Of a stretch of 64,000 nt of DNA, positions 19,189 to 27,706 are shown one piece after another. A program made the position numbers and the translations under genes. The stretch lies in the NCBI RefSeq assembly GCF_022531965.1, contig NZ_CP092831.1:2799001-2863000 (forward strand), written 5' to 3'. Under the pieces are notes generated by a model, which searched no databases, was not told where the DNA came from, and saw only the letters and a program-made list of their open reading frames with translations. This stretch comes from Paenibacillus peoriae (lineage in GTDB: Bacteria; Bacillota; Bacilli; Paenibacillales; Paenibacillaceae). Position 1 is the stretch's first letter, and every line of letters starts with the position of its first letter.

Positions 19189-19275
19189 ATGATTAAGCGA
19201 AAGGTGGCATCTTATAAAGCGGAAAAGCGAATCCAAGGGTCAATTCAAGTAAAGAAAGGACAGGGTTCACTTTAA
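19189..19275 (+). CDS. possible small basic peptide
   Basis: 28 codons from ATG 19189 (MIKRKVASYKAEKRI...) preceded by GGGGGG. Eight of 28 residues are Lys or Arg near the start. It overlaps a terminator hairpin at its 3' end, so it may be chance. Not recognised. Confidence 0.2.
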   Translation: MIKRKVASYKAEKRIQGSIQVKKGQGSL

Positions 19276-19294
19276 ACCGCTCTGCCCTTTCTTT
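19251..19294 (-). terminator. terminator of aldo/keto reductase gene
   Basis: AAAGAAAGG (19251-19259) pairs with CCTTTCTTT (19286-19294), extended by CAG/CTG. On the minus strand it ends in TTTCTTTACTT. Confidence 0.65.
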
Positions 19295-19339
19295 ATAGAT
19301 GAGGATAAACGAGTGATAAGTTTATGGTTCGATCAAGGT

Positions 19340-20191
19340 TTACAGATCGATTCTCCAGTTGCCCATCATCTTGGCGACTTCCGGGTCGCGATACGATAAG
19401 AAAAGACTTTCCCGCGTATCGAGGGCCGAGATTTGTTCGATATCATCCGCGCTCAACTCAAAATCGAAAATGTCAAAGTTTTCGACGATCCGCTCTTTTC
19501 TCACCGATTTTGGAATTACAACGACTTCACGCTGAACAAGCCAGCGCAATACGACCTGAGCGACGGACTTGTTGTATTTTTCTGCGATCGAGAGCAACAC
19601 TTCGTTTTTGAACATGTTGTTAAGTCCCTCAGCGAATGGGGCCCACGACTGGTGTTGAACTCCGTGCTCTTTCATAAAAGCTGCGCTCTCTGTTTGCTGG
19701 TAGAACGGGTGCGTTTCGATCTGGTTGACGGCGGGTACGATTTCGTTATGAACGATGAGGTCCATCAGGCGGTCGGGTAGGAAGTTGCTGACACCGATCG
19801 CCCTAATCTTGCCTTCGCGGTACAGGTCTTCCATCGCACGCCATGCACCGTAGTAATCGCCAAATGGCTGGTGAATAAGGTACAGATCGAGATAGTCGAG
19901 TTGAAGCTTCTTCAAGGATTTGGCAAATGCGTGCTTGGTACTCTCGTAGCCGGCATCCTGAACCCAGAGCTTGGTCGTGATGAACAGCTGCTCACGCGGT
20001 ACGCCGCTGCGGTTAATCGCACGACCGACCGCTTCCTCATTCAAATAACCGGAGGCGGTGTCGATCAGGCGGTAACCAGCCATCAGCGCTTCATATACAG
20101 CGTTCTCGCATTCTTCAGCATCTGGAACTTGGTAGACACCAAAGCCGATGATCGGCATTTTCACACCATTGTTTAATGTTACGGTTTGCAT
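19340..20191 (-). CDS. aldo/keto reductase
   Basis: NAD(P)H-dependent aldo/keto reductase of 283 residues (TIM barrel, cytoplasmic). The frame extends upstream, but GGAGGAAATACA on the minus strand puts the start at ATG 20191 ([13 protein letters not shown]). Family signatures: [20 protein letters not shown] (catalytic Asp and Tyr), [20 protein letters not shown] (catalytic His), IGVSNF and the C-terminal [14 protein letters not shown] coenzyme site. The class reduces aldehydes such as methylglyoxal. It is divergent from a MerR regulator whose likely operator lies inside this gene's promoter, pointing to aldehyde- or electrophile-induced expression (inference). Confidence 0.92.
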   Translation of the reverse strand: MQTVTLNNGVKMPIIGFGVYQVPDAEECENAVYEALMAGYRLIDTASGYLNEEAVGRAINRSGVPREQLFITTKLWVQDAGYESTKHAFAKSLKKLQLDYLDLYLIHQPFGDYYGAWRAMEDLYREGKIRAIGVSNFLPDRLMDLIVHNEIVPAVNQIETHPFYQQTESAAFMKEHGVQHQSWAPFAEGLNNMFKNEVLLSIAEKYNKSVAQVVLRWLVQREVVVIPKSVRKERIVENFDIFDFELSADDIEQISALDTRESLFLSYRDPEVAKMMGNWRIDL

Positions 20192-20294
20192 TGTATTTCC
20201 TCCCATTGTCCAAATGTAAAACGCAAACGGCCGCAAAACTCGGAAATCGGGCACCTCAGTGGGCTTCCGCTTACGGTCGACTTGCATTACAATA

Positions 20295-20325
20295 AGCCTA
20301 ACGCCTTCGTGTTACACGAAGTCAA
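20295..20325 (-). promoter_or_regulatory. MerR-type promoter of aldo/keto reductase with palindromic operator
   Basis: On the minus strand, -35 TTGACT (20325-20320) and -10 TAGGCT (20300-20295) are separated by 19 bases, the over-long spacer typical of MerR-activated promoters. The palindrome CTTCGTGTTACACGAAG (20305-20321) fills the spacer. The MerR regulator is encoded divergently next to it. Confidence 0.7.
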
Positions 20326-20366
20326 GCCATCTTCAAAAATTTTTATTTTTCCAAGGAGGATTCCAC

Positions 20367-20861
20367 ATGCATACAGTCAAAGAAGCTGCCCAGATAACGG
20401 GACTCACCGAGCACGCTGTACGCTTTTACACGGATAAAGGCCTGGTACCAAGCGTACAGCGCAATCAAAACAACATTCGGATGTTCGACGAAGAATCGAT
20501 CAACTGGTTGCATGGCGTCAAATGTCTCAAGCAATCCGGGATGCCGATTGAAGTCATTAAAATGTACGTCGATTTCTGTCTCGAAGGGGATTCGACCATT
20601 CCGCAACGCTACACACTCATGATGGAGCATAAGGAAGCGGCGCTCATTAAGCTCGAAGAAGCCAAACAGCACGTTGCCCATTTGGAACAAAAAACGGCTC
20701 TATATCAGGCCATTCTGGAGCACCGCTCTCCAGACACGACCAATCCTGGCAACTGGGATAAAATTCAGCATATGCATAGTGACGTTTTTTACTCGCCCTC
20801 TGTTCGGAAGGCTAGAGATCTACGTGAGACACAACCACTCGAAGAAAATCCTCTGTTTTAA
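20367..20861 (+). CDS. MerR-family transcriptional regulator (AdhR/NmlR-like)
   Basis: 164-residue MerR-family activator. AAGGAGG at 20353-20359 and ATG 20367 define the start; the upstream in-frame extension is ignored. The N-terminal winged helix-turn-helix (TVKEAAQITGLTEHAVRFYT) is followed by the second wing (IRMFDEESINWL) and a long dimerisation helix rich in Glu/Lys/Gln. Cys53 in VKCLKQSGMP corresponds in position to the reactive Cys of AdhR-like aldehyde sensors (family knowledge; the alignment is by eye). Divergent from the aldo/keto reductase, it probably activates that gene through the 19-bp-spacer promoter. Confidence 0.88.
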   Translation: MHTVKEAAQITGLTEHAVRFYTDKGLVPSVQRNQNNIRMFDEESINWLHGVKCLKQSGMPIEVIKMYVDFCLEGDSTIPQRYTLMMEHKEAALIKLEEAKQHVAHLEQKTALYQAILEHRSPDTTNPGNWDKIQHMHSDVFYSPSVRKARDLRETQPLEENPLF

Positions 20862-21240
20862 ATTTCTGGTTGGCTTAGGATGAACAAGATTCAGAACAGT
20901 CTAGATTGGACTAACGAGAGACGATAACTTAATCATAACGAGAAGGCAGCAGGCCAAATGGACCCATTGCCTTCGTTCAAATCCTCTGTTTTTACACCAA
21001 ATAACAGCACTGAACGCATCGTAAAAGATCATAAAATGGTAACGTTGTTTCAAACATGAGTCGAACCGTCTGGGTAACTTAGTTCTCGGACTGATCTTCC
21101 CAATGTATGTATTTACCTTTTTGCGGGATCAGTCGATCAGCTAACGCACTTTCAGGAAAGCTTTCTATGCATCGTATGTACACATGATTTAAAAGGAGGC
21201 AGCACCCCACGCCAGCGGTAGAATTGACTACTACAGAGAT
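20862..21240. other. intergenic region without recognised gene
   Basis: 379 bases. A 7-bp stem GAAGGCA/TGCCTTC at ~20940-20976 could be a weak terminator for the merR gene. A short hydrophobic frame near 21080-21140 (LVLGLIFPMYVFTFLRD) resembles a membrane-protein fragment but is too short to assign. Confidence 0.4.
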
Positions 21241-21294
21241 TAGAATGTAAAGAAACGTAAGTCTGAAATAACAAGGGGCAGACTGAAAGATTTA

Positions 21295-21408
21295 ATGGAA
21301 CTGCGTCCAAGACTTAAACAGGCACAGTATGCAAAAATACTTGGGCTAAGCCAATTCAGTGTCTCACATCATATGCGAAAATTCAGAGAAGATTCAACTT
21401 GTGAATAG
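21295..21408 (+). CDS. small helix-turn-helix protein or HTH fragment
   Basis: 37 codons from ATG 21295 to TAG 21406-21408; the frame is open back to TAG 21241. The sequence (QAQYAKILGLSQFSVSHHMR) is a clear helix-turn-helix. There is no strong ribosome site at this ATG. It may be a stand-alone mini-regulator or the surviving DNA-binding part of a longer gene whose sensor part is the next ORF; 76 bases with a separate promoter lie between them. It is directly upstream of the TPR receptor/peptide pair and in the same direction. Confidence 0.4.
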   Translation: MELRPRLKQAQYAKILGLSQFSVSHHMRKFREDSTCE

Positions 21409-21425
21409 CTCACTTAACTACGTAA

Positions 21426-21454
21426 TTGACCATTGCCCAATTATAATATACTAT
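21426..21454 (+). promoter_or_regulatory. promoter of the TPR receptor-peptide cassette
   Basis: TTGACC (21426-21431), 17-base spacer, TACTAT (21449-21454). It lies 30 bases before the ATG at 21485 and after the HTH frame. Confidence 0.45.
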
Positions 21455-21484
21455 TGGTTAAAAATGTAATCAGGAGGCAGCTAT

Positions 21485-22366
21485 ATGTTTAACTCGGCAG
21501 TTTTAGAATCAATAAGTGACATAAACCTTTTGTATGAAATGCTGCAAGCAGAGTTTTCACTAGATGGTTGGGATGCTATGGTACATATTGCGGATAAACT
21601 CCACCACTCAATCAACGCATTCTATGAAGAAGACCAACTTAGACAAGCAAAAGGGCAGCCGAGAATTGATACTAAAAGACTTAAACGAAGTGTTGCTTTT
21701 TATTTTGGATATTCTATGGTGGCGAAAGGTATCGCATTGCAAAAGATGGGCGATTACTCAGCAGCCAGGGATTGTATTGAAAAGTACTCTGAATTGGGAT
21801 GGATATCTGGATTGGACGATGAGGGGAAGGAGGATGTAGCACATTTCAGGATGATTGCAAATGCCAATACATATGTTTTGAATTTGCTGGAAGGTAATAT
21901 GGAGACGCTTCCTGAATATGTGCAATTTATACACAATGCCGAGGAAGAAGAGTTGTTGCCGGGGATTATTACGATACTGGAGTCAGCTTTAAAACATAAC
22001 TGTAACGTTGATTGGGCATTAAAAGAATTTGAGCCTAATTTGGACGCTCTGGATGGAGAGTACGAAACGGAAGCCAATATTCGTTATTATATAGATCATT
22101 TATATCTTATGTCCCTTTACCACTTTACTAATGGTAATATTTACAATGCATTAAATATATCCCTCAAGGGATTGCGAATGTCTGATAAACTTAAGGATGA
22201 TACTGGATATAAAAAAATCAATGCATTATTTGTTTCATTTAGTGTTCATGCAACTAAAGAACAGCTGAATGAATATAATGTATTGAACAAAACTATCCTA
22301 GAAAGGGTGTTAAAAGATGAAAAAGGCATTAGGTATGATGGCAGTAGTATTGTTTCTGTTAGGTAA
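21485..22366 (+). CDS. TPR-like peptide-receptor protein, putative quorum-sensing receptor
   Basis: 293-residue, almost entirely alpha-helical cytoplasmic protein with no signal peptide or membrane segment. Start ATG 21485 has CAGGAGGCAGC. Helix pairs such as FGYSMVAKGIALQKMGDYSA and LYHFTNGNIYNALNISLKGL look like tetratricopeptide repeats, as in Rap, NprR, PlcR and AimR receptors of secreted peptides. Unlike those regulators it has no N-terminal HTH of its own; a small HTH frame lies just upstream. Its 3' end overlaps by 50 bases the start of a 47-residue secreted pre-peptide gene, the arrangement of receptor/pheromone pairs. Family assignment is by pattern only; the output pathway is unknown. 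Confidence 0.6.
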   Translation: MFNSAVLESISDINLLYEMLQAEFSLDGWDAMVHIADKLHHSINAFYEEDQLRQAKGQPRIDTKRLKRSVAFYFGYSMVAKGIALQKMGDYSAARDCIEKYSELGWISGLDDEGKEDVAHFRMIANANTYVLNLLEGNMETLPEYVQFIHNAEEEELLPGIITILESALKHNCNVDWALKEFEPNLDALDGEYETEANIRYYIDHLYLMSLYHFTNGNIYNALNISLKGLRMSDKLKDDTGYKKINALFVSFSVHATKEQLNEYNVLNKTILERVLKDEKGIRYDGSSIVSVR

Positions 22367-22460
22367 CGTAATCATCCCTACTGGTGCAGCAACGATCCAA
22401 CCTAACAATCACGGCATGAATAGCTTCCAACAACTTAATAATCATGGCATGAATAGCTAG
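22317..22460 (+). CDS. secreted signalling pre-peptide with duplicated NNHGMNS motif
   Basis: 47-residue pre-peptide, overlapping the receptor gene in another frame. Start ATG 22317 is preceded by AAAGGGTG. The N-terminus MKKALGMMAVVLFLLGNVII is a typical signal peptide, with likely cleavage near PTGAA. The remaining ~22 residues contain the heptapeptide NNHGMNS twice, separated by FQQL, the second copy being the exact C-terminus. Short exported pro-peptides with a C-terminal active peptide, encoded right behind a TPR receptor, are the hallmark of Phr/PapR/NprX/AimP systems; the duplicated unit suggests two pheromone copies per precursor. A strong terminator follows 14 bases downstream. I do not recognise this peptide from known systems. 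Confidence 0.7.
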   Translation: MKKALGMMAVVLFLLGNVIIPTGAATIQPNNHGMNSFQQLNNHGMNS

Positions 22461-22473
22461 GTTCGTATATTTG

Positions 22474-22505
22474 AAACCCCTTCTACAAAGAAGGGGTTTT
22501 TATTT
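22474..22505 (+). terminator. strong terminator closing the receptor-peptide cassette
   Basis: Perfect 11-bp stem AAACCCCTTCT / AGAAGGGGTTT around ACA, followed by a T run. Confidence 0.9.
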
Positions 22506-23280
22506 GGTAGAATAGTTCCAAAGAATCATAACAATCTTCTAGAAATCTACTGATTTTTCTGAAGGATATCCACTCAATTCACAGAACACTATCATTGAGG
22601 AGAGGCGTGTCGAGGCAGGGGGTGCTTCGTGCCCTCATAAAGCCATTTCAGCAGCACAAAGACTTAATGTCTCGGCCGTCAATTCAAATATATCGGTTAC
22701 ATTGGGCGTTTTACATTGCAATAAAAACGATGGAGGGCGCTCAACGTGATAACACTGACTAGTAATCGTTACTGATAATATTCCCTCCATTCCTATTCCA
22801 GTCATAGGTTCAATATCAATTAACCCCATGCATACTAAATAATGAAAAGTTAAGTGTCGTTCAGTATTTAGTTCTAGCGGACCTGACAAAAGGCATTGTC
22901 AAACAGTTTTCCGGGAAATTTTAAGCGATCGTTATAGACGCTCCAAAGCAGATTAGCTTTTTATAATCACCCGAAAAGGTGGCTATGGAAAGCTTTTTTA
23001 CCGGTTTAATGAATCATTAATACAATGATGGATGTAGTCGGTACGACGTACATACACAAATTTCGTTAGAGCGACGAGCATAGGTTTTGCTGAAATACAA
23101 TAGTTCTTTGTACAATAAAGTTGTTTTCTAATGTCTAACAATTTCTTAATCCTGATGTCATTGGACTGTCCAATTAAGTGCAGCCTAAAAAAATTCGAAG
23201 AAAATCTCCCGAGCATGATACAAAAAAGGAAGAAGGTTCGTCTTCCTAATAGCTGCAGCTTAAAAGGAGGCAATTATAAA
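22506..23280. other. region between peptide cassette and sigma-factor operon
   Basis: 775 bases holding only one weak minus-strand frame (22635-22889) and the leader of the sigma-factor gene. No promoter for the sigma operon could be named with confidence. Confidence 0.4.
22635..22889 (-). CDS. possible small hypothetical protein
   Basis: 84-codon minus-strand frame. It would need a TTG start at 22889, or a downstream ATG, and has no good ribosome site. Its composition (Cys 4, several Thr/Glu) is compatible with coding. Not recognised and possibly spurious. Confidence 0.2.
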   Translation of the reverse strand: MSGPLELNTERHLTFHYLVCMGLIDIEPMTGIGMEGILSVTITSQCYHVERPPSFLLQCKTPNVTDIFELTAETLSLCAAEMAL

Positions 23281-23799
23281 ATGAGTATTCCGGAATCCTC
23301 ACCATTCCGCAACATATTTTATGAGCATTATCCAACCGTACGCAGAAAACTGGCTGCGCTTGTGCGAGATGAAGCAGCAGCCGACGATCTGGCGCAGGAA
23401 GTATTTCTGAGGCTGTACAGAAATCCGCCGGACAACCCGGCAACCCTGGGGGCATGGCTACACCGGGTACTGACAAGAATCGGATACGATTATTTAGAGA
23501 AGAGAGCAAGAGAGAGAAAGCTGCAGAATAAGCAGGAGATAATGTATGAAGGGGAAGTCGCTTCTGAATCCGGCGAAGAGGCGCTGATGCGTCGATTGGA
23601 TCAGGAAGAGGTTCAGGCTTGGCTGGACAGACTGCCCGAACGAGACCGCCAAGCGCTGCTTCTGCGCTACTCCGGCTACAGCTATGCGGAGATCGCGGAA
23701 GAGCTTAATGTCAGGTCGCCGCTAATAGGCAGTCTGCTCCAAAGAGCGACACGCAAGCTGCAGGCCACATCCAGCAAGGCTATAGCAAGGCAGGACTAA
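23281..23799 (+). CDS. ECF-type RNA polymerase sigma factor
   Basis: 172-residue extracytoplasmic-function sigma factor. The frame extends to 23131, but AAAGGAGG at 23263-23270 and ATG 23281 (MSIPESSPFRNIFYEHYP) define the start. Region 2 is seen as EAAADDLAQEVFLRLYRNPP and AWLHRVLTRIGYDYLEKRAR; region 4 as LPERDRQALLLRYSGYSYAE with IAEELNV as its helix-turn-helix. It is the first gene of a four-gene operon with a membrane protein that is probably its anti-sigma factor and an ABC exporter. ECF factors of this layout usually control their own operon in response to envelope stress. Confidence 0.92.
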   Translation: MSIPESSPFRNIFYEHYPTVRRKLAALVRDEAAADDLAQEVFLRLYRNPPDNPATLGAWLHRVLTRIGYDYLEKRARERKLQNKQEIMYEGEVASESGEEALMRRLDQEEVQAWLDRLPERDRQALLLRYSGYSYAEIAEELNVRSPLIGSLLQRATRKLQATSSKAIARQD

Positions 23800-23827
23800 T
23801 CAAATATTCGGAAAGGATTGAAATGAT

Positions 23828-24934
23828 ATGACAACTAAATTGCAGCATTCAGAAGCTGACAAAAGTACACATGAAGCCTGGGAGAGGTTGCTACAGAAGC
23901 TGGCCATGGAGCCGGTAAACGCCAAGTGGGAGACCGGGGACGCAAATAACAAAGAGGACGTTCTGAGGCTTGCCGATACCCTTAGGCCGCCAGCGGACTC
24001 AGCTGCAATTCAGGATTCGGAATCCAGTTTGAAAGTTGATGCTCCGGCTCCGGTTGCTTCTTTCCGCCGGCGGGCAGGCAAGGGCCGAAAGTGGGCCGCA
24101 GCGGTGGCGGCAGCCGTTATCTTTGGCGTCGTACTTACAACCCCTGTGGGAAATAACGCGCTGGCGGCATTTTTAAATCAATTCCGGGTGCAGGATATCG
24201 CTACAGTTGACGAAAGCACGCTCGAAGGTATGTTTAATCAACTGGTTCCGGGAAAATCGGCCGACATAGAAAACACCTTTGGCCAGTTTACATCGGAAAG
24301 CGGAAACGTACAGGGTGATTTTACGCGTGAACAAGCCGTCTCTAAGCTCGGATATCAGCTTCTTCCAGTAAATGTGGCCGGAACGAAGGAAAGTGTGTAC
24401 GTTACTCCTTCACAAAAAATTACAATGATGCTGAATGTGGATGAGCTCAATAAAGCTATGCAGCGTGTAGGGGCAACGAAGCTGCTGCCGGAGTCGATGG
24501 ACAATAAAGAAATAGCGTTTAGTACACATGAAAGCGTAAATTACGATTTGGGTACCGATCAGGACCACTGGGCAACTCTGACACAGATGCAGGCTCCAGA
24601 AATTACGGTAGATCCGTCCGTTGATACAGAAAAAGCGGTGGATGCCGTTCTTCAGCTTCCGATTCTGCCTTCCGATCTGAAAGAGAAGGTAAAGCGCAGC
24701 CGCATTCTGGCAGGTTCCATTCCTATGCCATATGTGGTTAATAAAAGTGCTGAAACTTCTGAGATTACCATTGGAGGAACCAAGGTTCTGGTTACAAACA
24801 TGAAGTACAGATCAATGACGAATCGTACCGCTATCTGGATCAAAGACGGACAGGTCTTTTCCTTTGAAGGTGGGAGCGCCTATGAGTCAGAGTTTGATTT
24901 CATGAACAAGCTTAAGGAGCTGGTTGAGGCATGA
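23828..24934 (+). CDS. membrane-anchored anti-sigma-factor-like protein
   Basis: 368 residues: a cytoplasmic N-terminal part (~1-88, with an Arg/Lys-rich RRRAGKGRKW end), one transmembrane helix (~90-110, AAAVAAAVIFGVVLTTPVG), then a ~250-residue extracellular domain. This topology and its place 28 bases after the sigma factor identify a probable anti-sigma factor. The external domain has the look of DUF4367-type sensor domains (ILAGSIPMPYVVNKSAE, GTKVLVTNMKYRSMTNRTAI). It overlaps the next gene by ATGA, indicating translational coupling with the exporter. Confidence 0.8.
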   Translation: MTTKLQHSEADKSTHEAWERLLQKLAMEPVNAKWETGDANNKEDVLRLADTLRPPADSAAIQDSESSLKVDAPAPVASFRRRAGKGRKWAAAVAAAVIFGVVLTTPVGNNALAAFLNQFRVQDIATVDESTLEGMFNQLVPGKSADIENTFGQFTSESGNVQGDFTREQAVSKLGYQLLPVNVAGTKESVYVTPSQKITMMLNVDELNKAMQRVGATKLLPESMDNKEIAFSTHESVNYDLGTDQDHWATLTQMQAPEITVDPSVDTEKAVDAVLQLPILPSDLKEKVKRSRILAGSIPMPYVVNKSAETSEITIGGTKVLVTNMKYRSMTNRTAIWIKDGQVFSFEGGSAYESEFDFMNKLKELVEA

Positions 24935-25914
24935 GTAAGCCGACAATCGACGCTAAAGGATTAACCAAGGAATACAGCAACGGGCGCGGCTGCCGCAACG
25001 TGACCATCACCGTAGGGAAAGGGGAAGCCTTTGGCTTCCTCGGCCCCAATGGAGCCGGGAAAAGCACATTTGTGAAAATGCTGGTCGGGCTCATCCATCC
25101 GACGGCCGGAGGAGCAACCCTGATGGGTGCACCCATCGGAACGCTCGAAGCGAAACGGCAAATCGGGTATCTCCCCGAGCTGTACCGGTATCAGGAATGG
25201 CTTACCGGTGATGAGGTCGTCCGGTTGCATGGGCGATTATGCGGTTTGGACAAGCAGGTGATCGACAAGAGAGTTCCTGAGCTATTGCACATGGTAGGTG
25301 TGGGTCAACGGGGGAAGGACCGTGTTAAGCATTATTCCAAAGGCATGCAGCAGCGGCTTGGACTGGCTTGCGCGCTGGTGAATGATCCGGCCGTGATTTT
25401 TCTTGACGAGCCTTCTTCCGCCATGGATCCGGTTGGACGAATGCATGTACGTAATATACTTGAGGAACTGAAGCAGCAGGGGAAAACGATTTTCTTAAAC
25501 TCCCATCTGCTTGAGGATGTGGAAGTATTATGCGACAGAATGGCACTCTTGAATAACGGACAGGTTCTCCGCCATGGGCGGGTAGCCGAAATGCTCCAGA
25601 AGCGAGTCTGCTGGCGTTTTAAAGTCGGCGGATTTTCGCCTTTTTTGCTGTCCTGGCTTATGGATACGACAGAGCTCAGCTTTCGAGTAATAACAGATGG
25701 AAAAGCCGAAGGCGGATTTACAGGAGAGAGGGGCATAGATGATACCGTCTGGCTTGAAGCGGAACTGGAGAGCGAAGAACAGGCAGGCTGGATCAATACG
25801 TTGCTGATCGGACAGGGGATGACGTTATATGAAGTCACCAAAGTTCGAGAACGGCTTGAAGAGTGGTTCATGAAGGCTGTTGCAGGGCTGAATCATAGGG
25901 GGGAACAGGAATGA
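24931..25914 (+). CDS. ABC transporter ATP-binding protein (CcmA/BcrA-like)
   Basis: 327-residue ATPase of an ABC-2 type exporter. Walker A is GPNGAGKST, the signature YSKGMQQRLGLACALVNDP and Walker B VIFLDEPSSAMDP, followed by the switch His in NSHLLEDVEVLCD. The C-terminal ~100 residues are the extra domain common in BcrA-like ATPases. It overlaps both neighbours by four bases (ATGA), so it is translated together with the anti-sigma-like protein and the permease. Substrate unknown; a lipid-active antibiotic or envelope compound is plausible from the sigma-factor context. Confidence 0.93.
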   Translation: MSKPTIDAKGLTKEYSNGRGCRNVTITVGKGEAFGFLGPNGAGKSTFVKMLVGLIHPTAGGATLMGAPIGTLEAKRQIGYLPELYRYQEWLTGDEVVRLHGRLCGLDKQVIDKRVPELLHMVGVGQRGKDRVKHYSKGMQQRLGLACALVNDPAVIFLDEPSSAMDPVGRMHVRNILEELKQQGKTIFLNSHLLEDVEVLCDRMALLNNGQVLRHGRVAEMLQKRVCWRFKVGGFSPFLLSWLMDTTELSFRVITDGKAEGGFTGERGIDDTVWLEAELESEEQAGWINTLLIGQGMTLYEVTKVRERLEEWFMKAVAGLNHRGEQE

Positions 25915-26792
25915 GGATTATTTGGACCATGACCTGGAAGGAGCTACTGCGCAAACGGGTCCTCCTGCTGACACTTTTATTAACTGTTGTATTCCTGCTG
26001 GGATTTTGGTTTATTGCCGGCGCCATCGCAGGAGATTCTACCTCTAGGGTGATCACAGGCGGTACGAATAATGAAACTATGATCCAGGAATTTACGCTCG
26101 GGATGTTCATTTTGATGCTCGGTTTTTTCTTCGCAAGTTTTGTACTCGCCTTTTTAGCGATTTTTAGCTCATTTTCCACGATTGCGGGTGAGGCGGAGCA
26201 GGGGGTCATGCAGGCGATGCTGCCACGGCCGATTCCGAGGTGGAAATGGTATACGGGCCGCTGGCTCGGCTATGTTTCGCTTGGTGTAATCTATGCCTTG
26301 GTATTGTACAGCCTGATTTTGTGGATCACCGATGTGCATGCTTCGATCCCGCGTGATCCGGTAGTGCTGGTGCAGTCTTTTTTGCTATTTGCTTCAGTCG
26401 TTCCCTTGCTTGTAACCGTGTCCATGTTCGGATCCGGCTATTTGTCATCGGTTGCGAATGGTGTCGTCATGACGATGCTTTATGGGGCTGGTTGGCTCGG
26501 TGGCATGGTTGGAAAAATCATCGGCTCTGTGGGTCTGGAGCCAGGTCCCATGCAGACCCTGAACAATATAACGGGTGTCCTGTCCCTGATCATGCCTGCC
26601 GATGGACTGCAGCGTAAAATGCAGGCAGTGTTGTTCAGCTTCGAGAATATTAATGGACTCATCCCGGTAAGCACAAGTGGACCGTTTGGTATCGGCGAGA
26701 TTCCTTCAACAGCCTTTTTGATATACGCGGCATTTTACACGGCTGTGCTCTTTGGACTCGGGCTGCGCCGCTTTGTCCGCAAGGATTTATAG
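25911..26792 (+). CDS. ABC-2 type transporter permease
   Basis: 293-residue membrane protein with six predicted transmembrane segments and the ABC-2 pattern: an N-terminal WTMTWKELLRKRVLLLTLLL helix, a cytoplasmic loop with the gating motif GEAEQGVMQAMLPRPIPRWK, and C-terminal hydrophobic helices. It partners the ATPase upstream (ATGA overlap) and ends the operon. Confidence 0.9.
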   Translation: MRIIWTMTWKELLRKRVLLLTLLLTVVFLLGFWFIAGAIAGDSTSRVITGGTNNETMIQEFTLGMFILMLGFFFASFVLAFLAIFSSFSTIAGEAEQGVMQAMLPRPIPRWKWYTGRWLGYVSLGVIYALVLYSLILWITDVHASIPRDPVVLVQSFLLFASVVPLLVTVSMFGSGYLSSVANGVVMTMLYGAGWLGGMVGKIIGSVGLEPGPMQTLNNITGVLSLIMPADGLQRKMQAVLFSFENINGLIPVSTSGPFGIGEIPSTAFLIYAAFYTAVLFGLGLRRFVRKDL

Positions 26793-26866
26793 GTTCTACT
26801 TTGAAGTTTCAGACTTCAGCAGCCATTCAAAAAAATTGTTTTAAAAGACCTTCTGAGAATAAAAAA

Positions 26867-26886
26867 GGTGGTCTAAAAAGACCGCC
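26867..26886 (-). terminator. hairpin downstream of ABC permease
   Basis: GGTGGTCT, loop AAAA, AGACCGCC. The T run is on the minus strand (CCTTTTTTA), so orientation is ambiguous; it may end the + strand operon weakly. Confidence 0.45.
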
Positions 26887-27232
26887 AAATTGCTTGCTTT
26901 ATTCCAATAAATGAATCAATGAGTCTGTTTATCTATTTCGATCGTTCATTAGTTTCAGCCTCGTCTTTACGCCATAATCACGCTTAAAGCGATCAAAAAG
27001 GGCCTAAGGTCTCCAAGTCTATAGAAGGTGATAGACATTATTGCAACCATATTTACACAGCGATAATAATATTTTAATTGGGGCAGAACAAGATGGACTG
27101 CTGCTAGTTACTATTCTGACAATATGCATCTTAATTTCAGTTTGATGTTACCCGTTAGAGAGCATCGGGTACAAGCTCAAACTTTAATCATTTGATGTTG
27201 ACCTCTATGGCTAATATTTCTATTTTCAAAAG

Positions 27233-27266
27233 ACGTTTTAGGATAACCTAGAGCGTTTTTTTATTT
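27233..27266 (+). terminator. intrinsic terminator in intergenic region
   Basis: ACGTTTTAGG, loop ATAA, CCTAGAGCGT, then TTTTTTATTTT. No intact gene precedes it closely. Confidence 0.6.
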
Positions 27267-27676
27267 TGAAAATCACCTGGGTATATGCCCATTTCTGCAA
27301 ACGATGCTTATCTTTCCAGCGTAACAATCAATAGAAACCTACTAATTTGATTAACCATGTCAAGTTGGAGTTTTTCATCCTATACAATAGAAAAAGACAG
27401 TGGTTTAGAATTTCTATGTGGCCAAAAGTATTCAAATATGACAGGCGAAGAACTGCTCATGGACGTGGAAAAACTATTAATCGCTTGAGCTTCATAAAAT
27501 ACAAATGCAATTGCTCTACATAAAAAGTTGACCTGATTTTTGCCCGCCAGCTAGAGCATCTTCCGAAAATATTTTTCCACATCGTAGCCGATCATGGCAA
27601 GCATCCTTCCATCACAGGTTGCAAGTGAGTCGTCATTTGTTACCTCCCCAAATCAAATGTTTGAAAGGTCAGAAGT

Positions 27677-27706
27677 TTGTCAAAAATGGATATTATATCC
27701 TATATT
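27677..27706 (+). promoter_or_regulatory. possible promoter of the nitrate operon
   Basis: TTGTCA (27677-27682), 18-base spacer, TATATT (27701-27706), 34 bases before the narK start. No accompanying operator recognised. Confidence 0.35.

Larger units (their letters stand above)
18971..19339. other. intergenic region, mostly featureless
   Basis: 369 bases. The only items seen are a 28-codon lysine-rich frame at 19189-19275 and the terminator hairpin of the aldo/keto reductase gene at 19251-19294. Confidence 0.5.
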
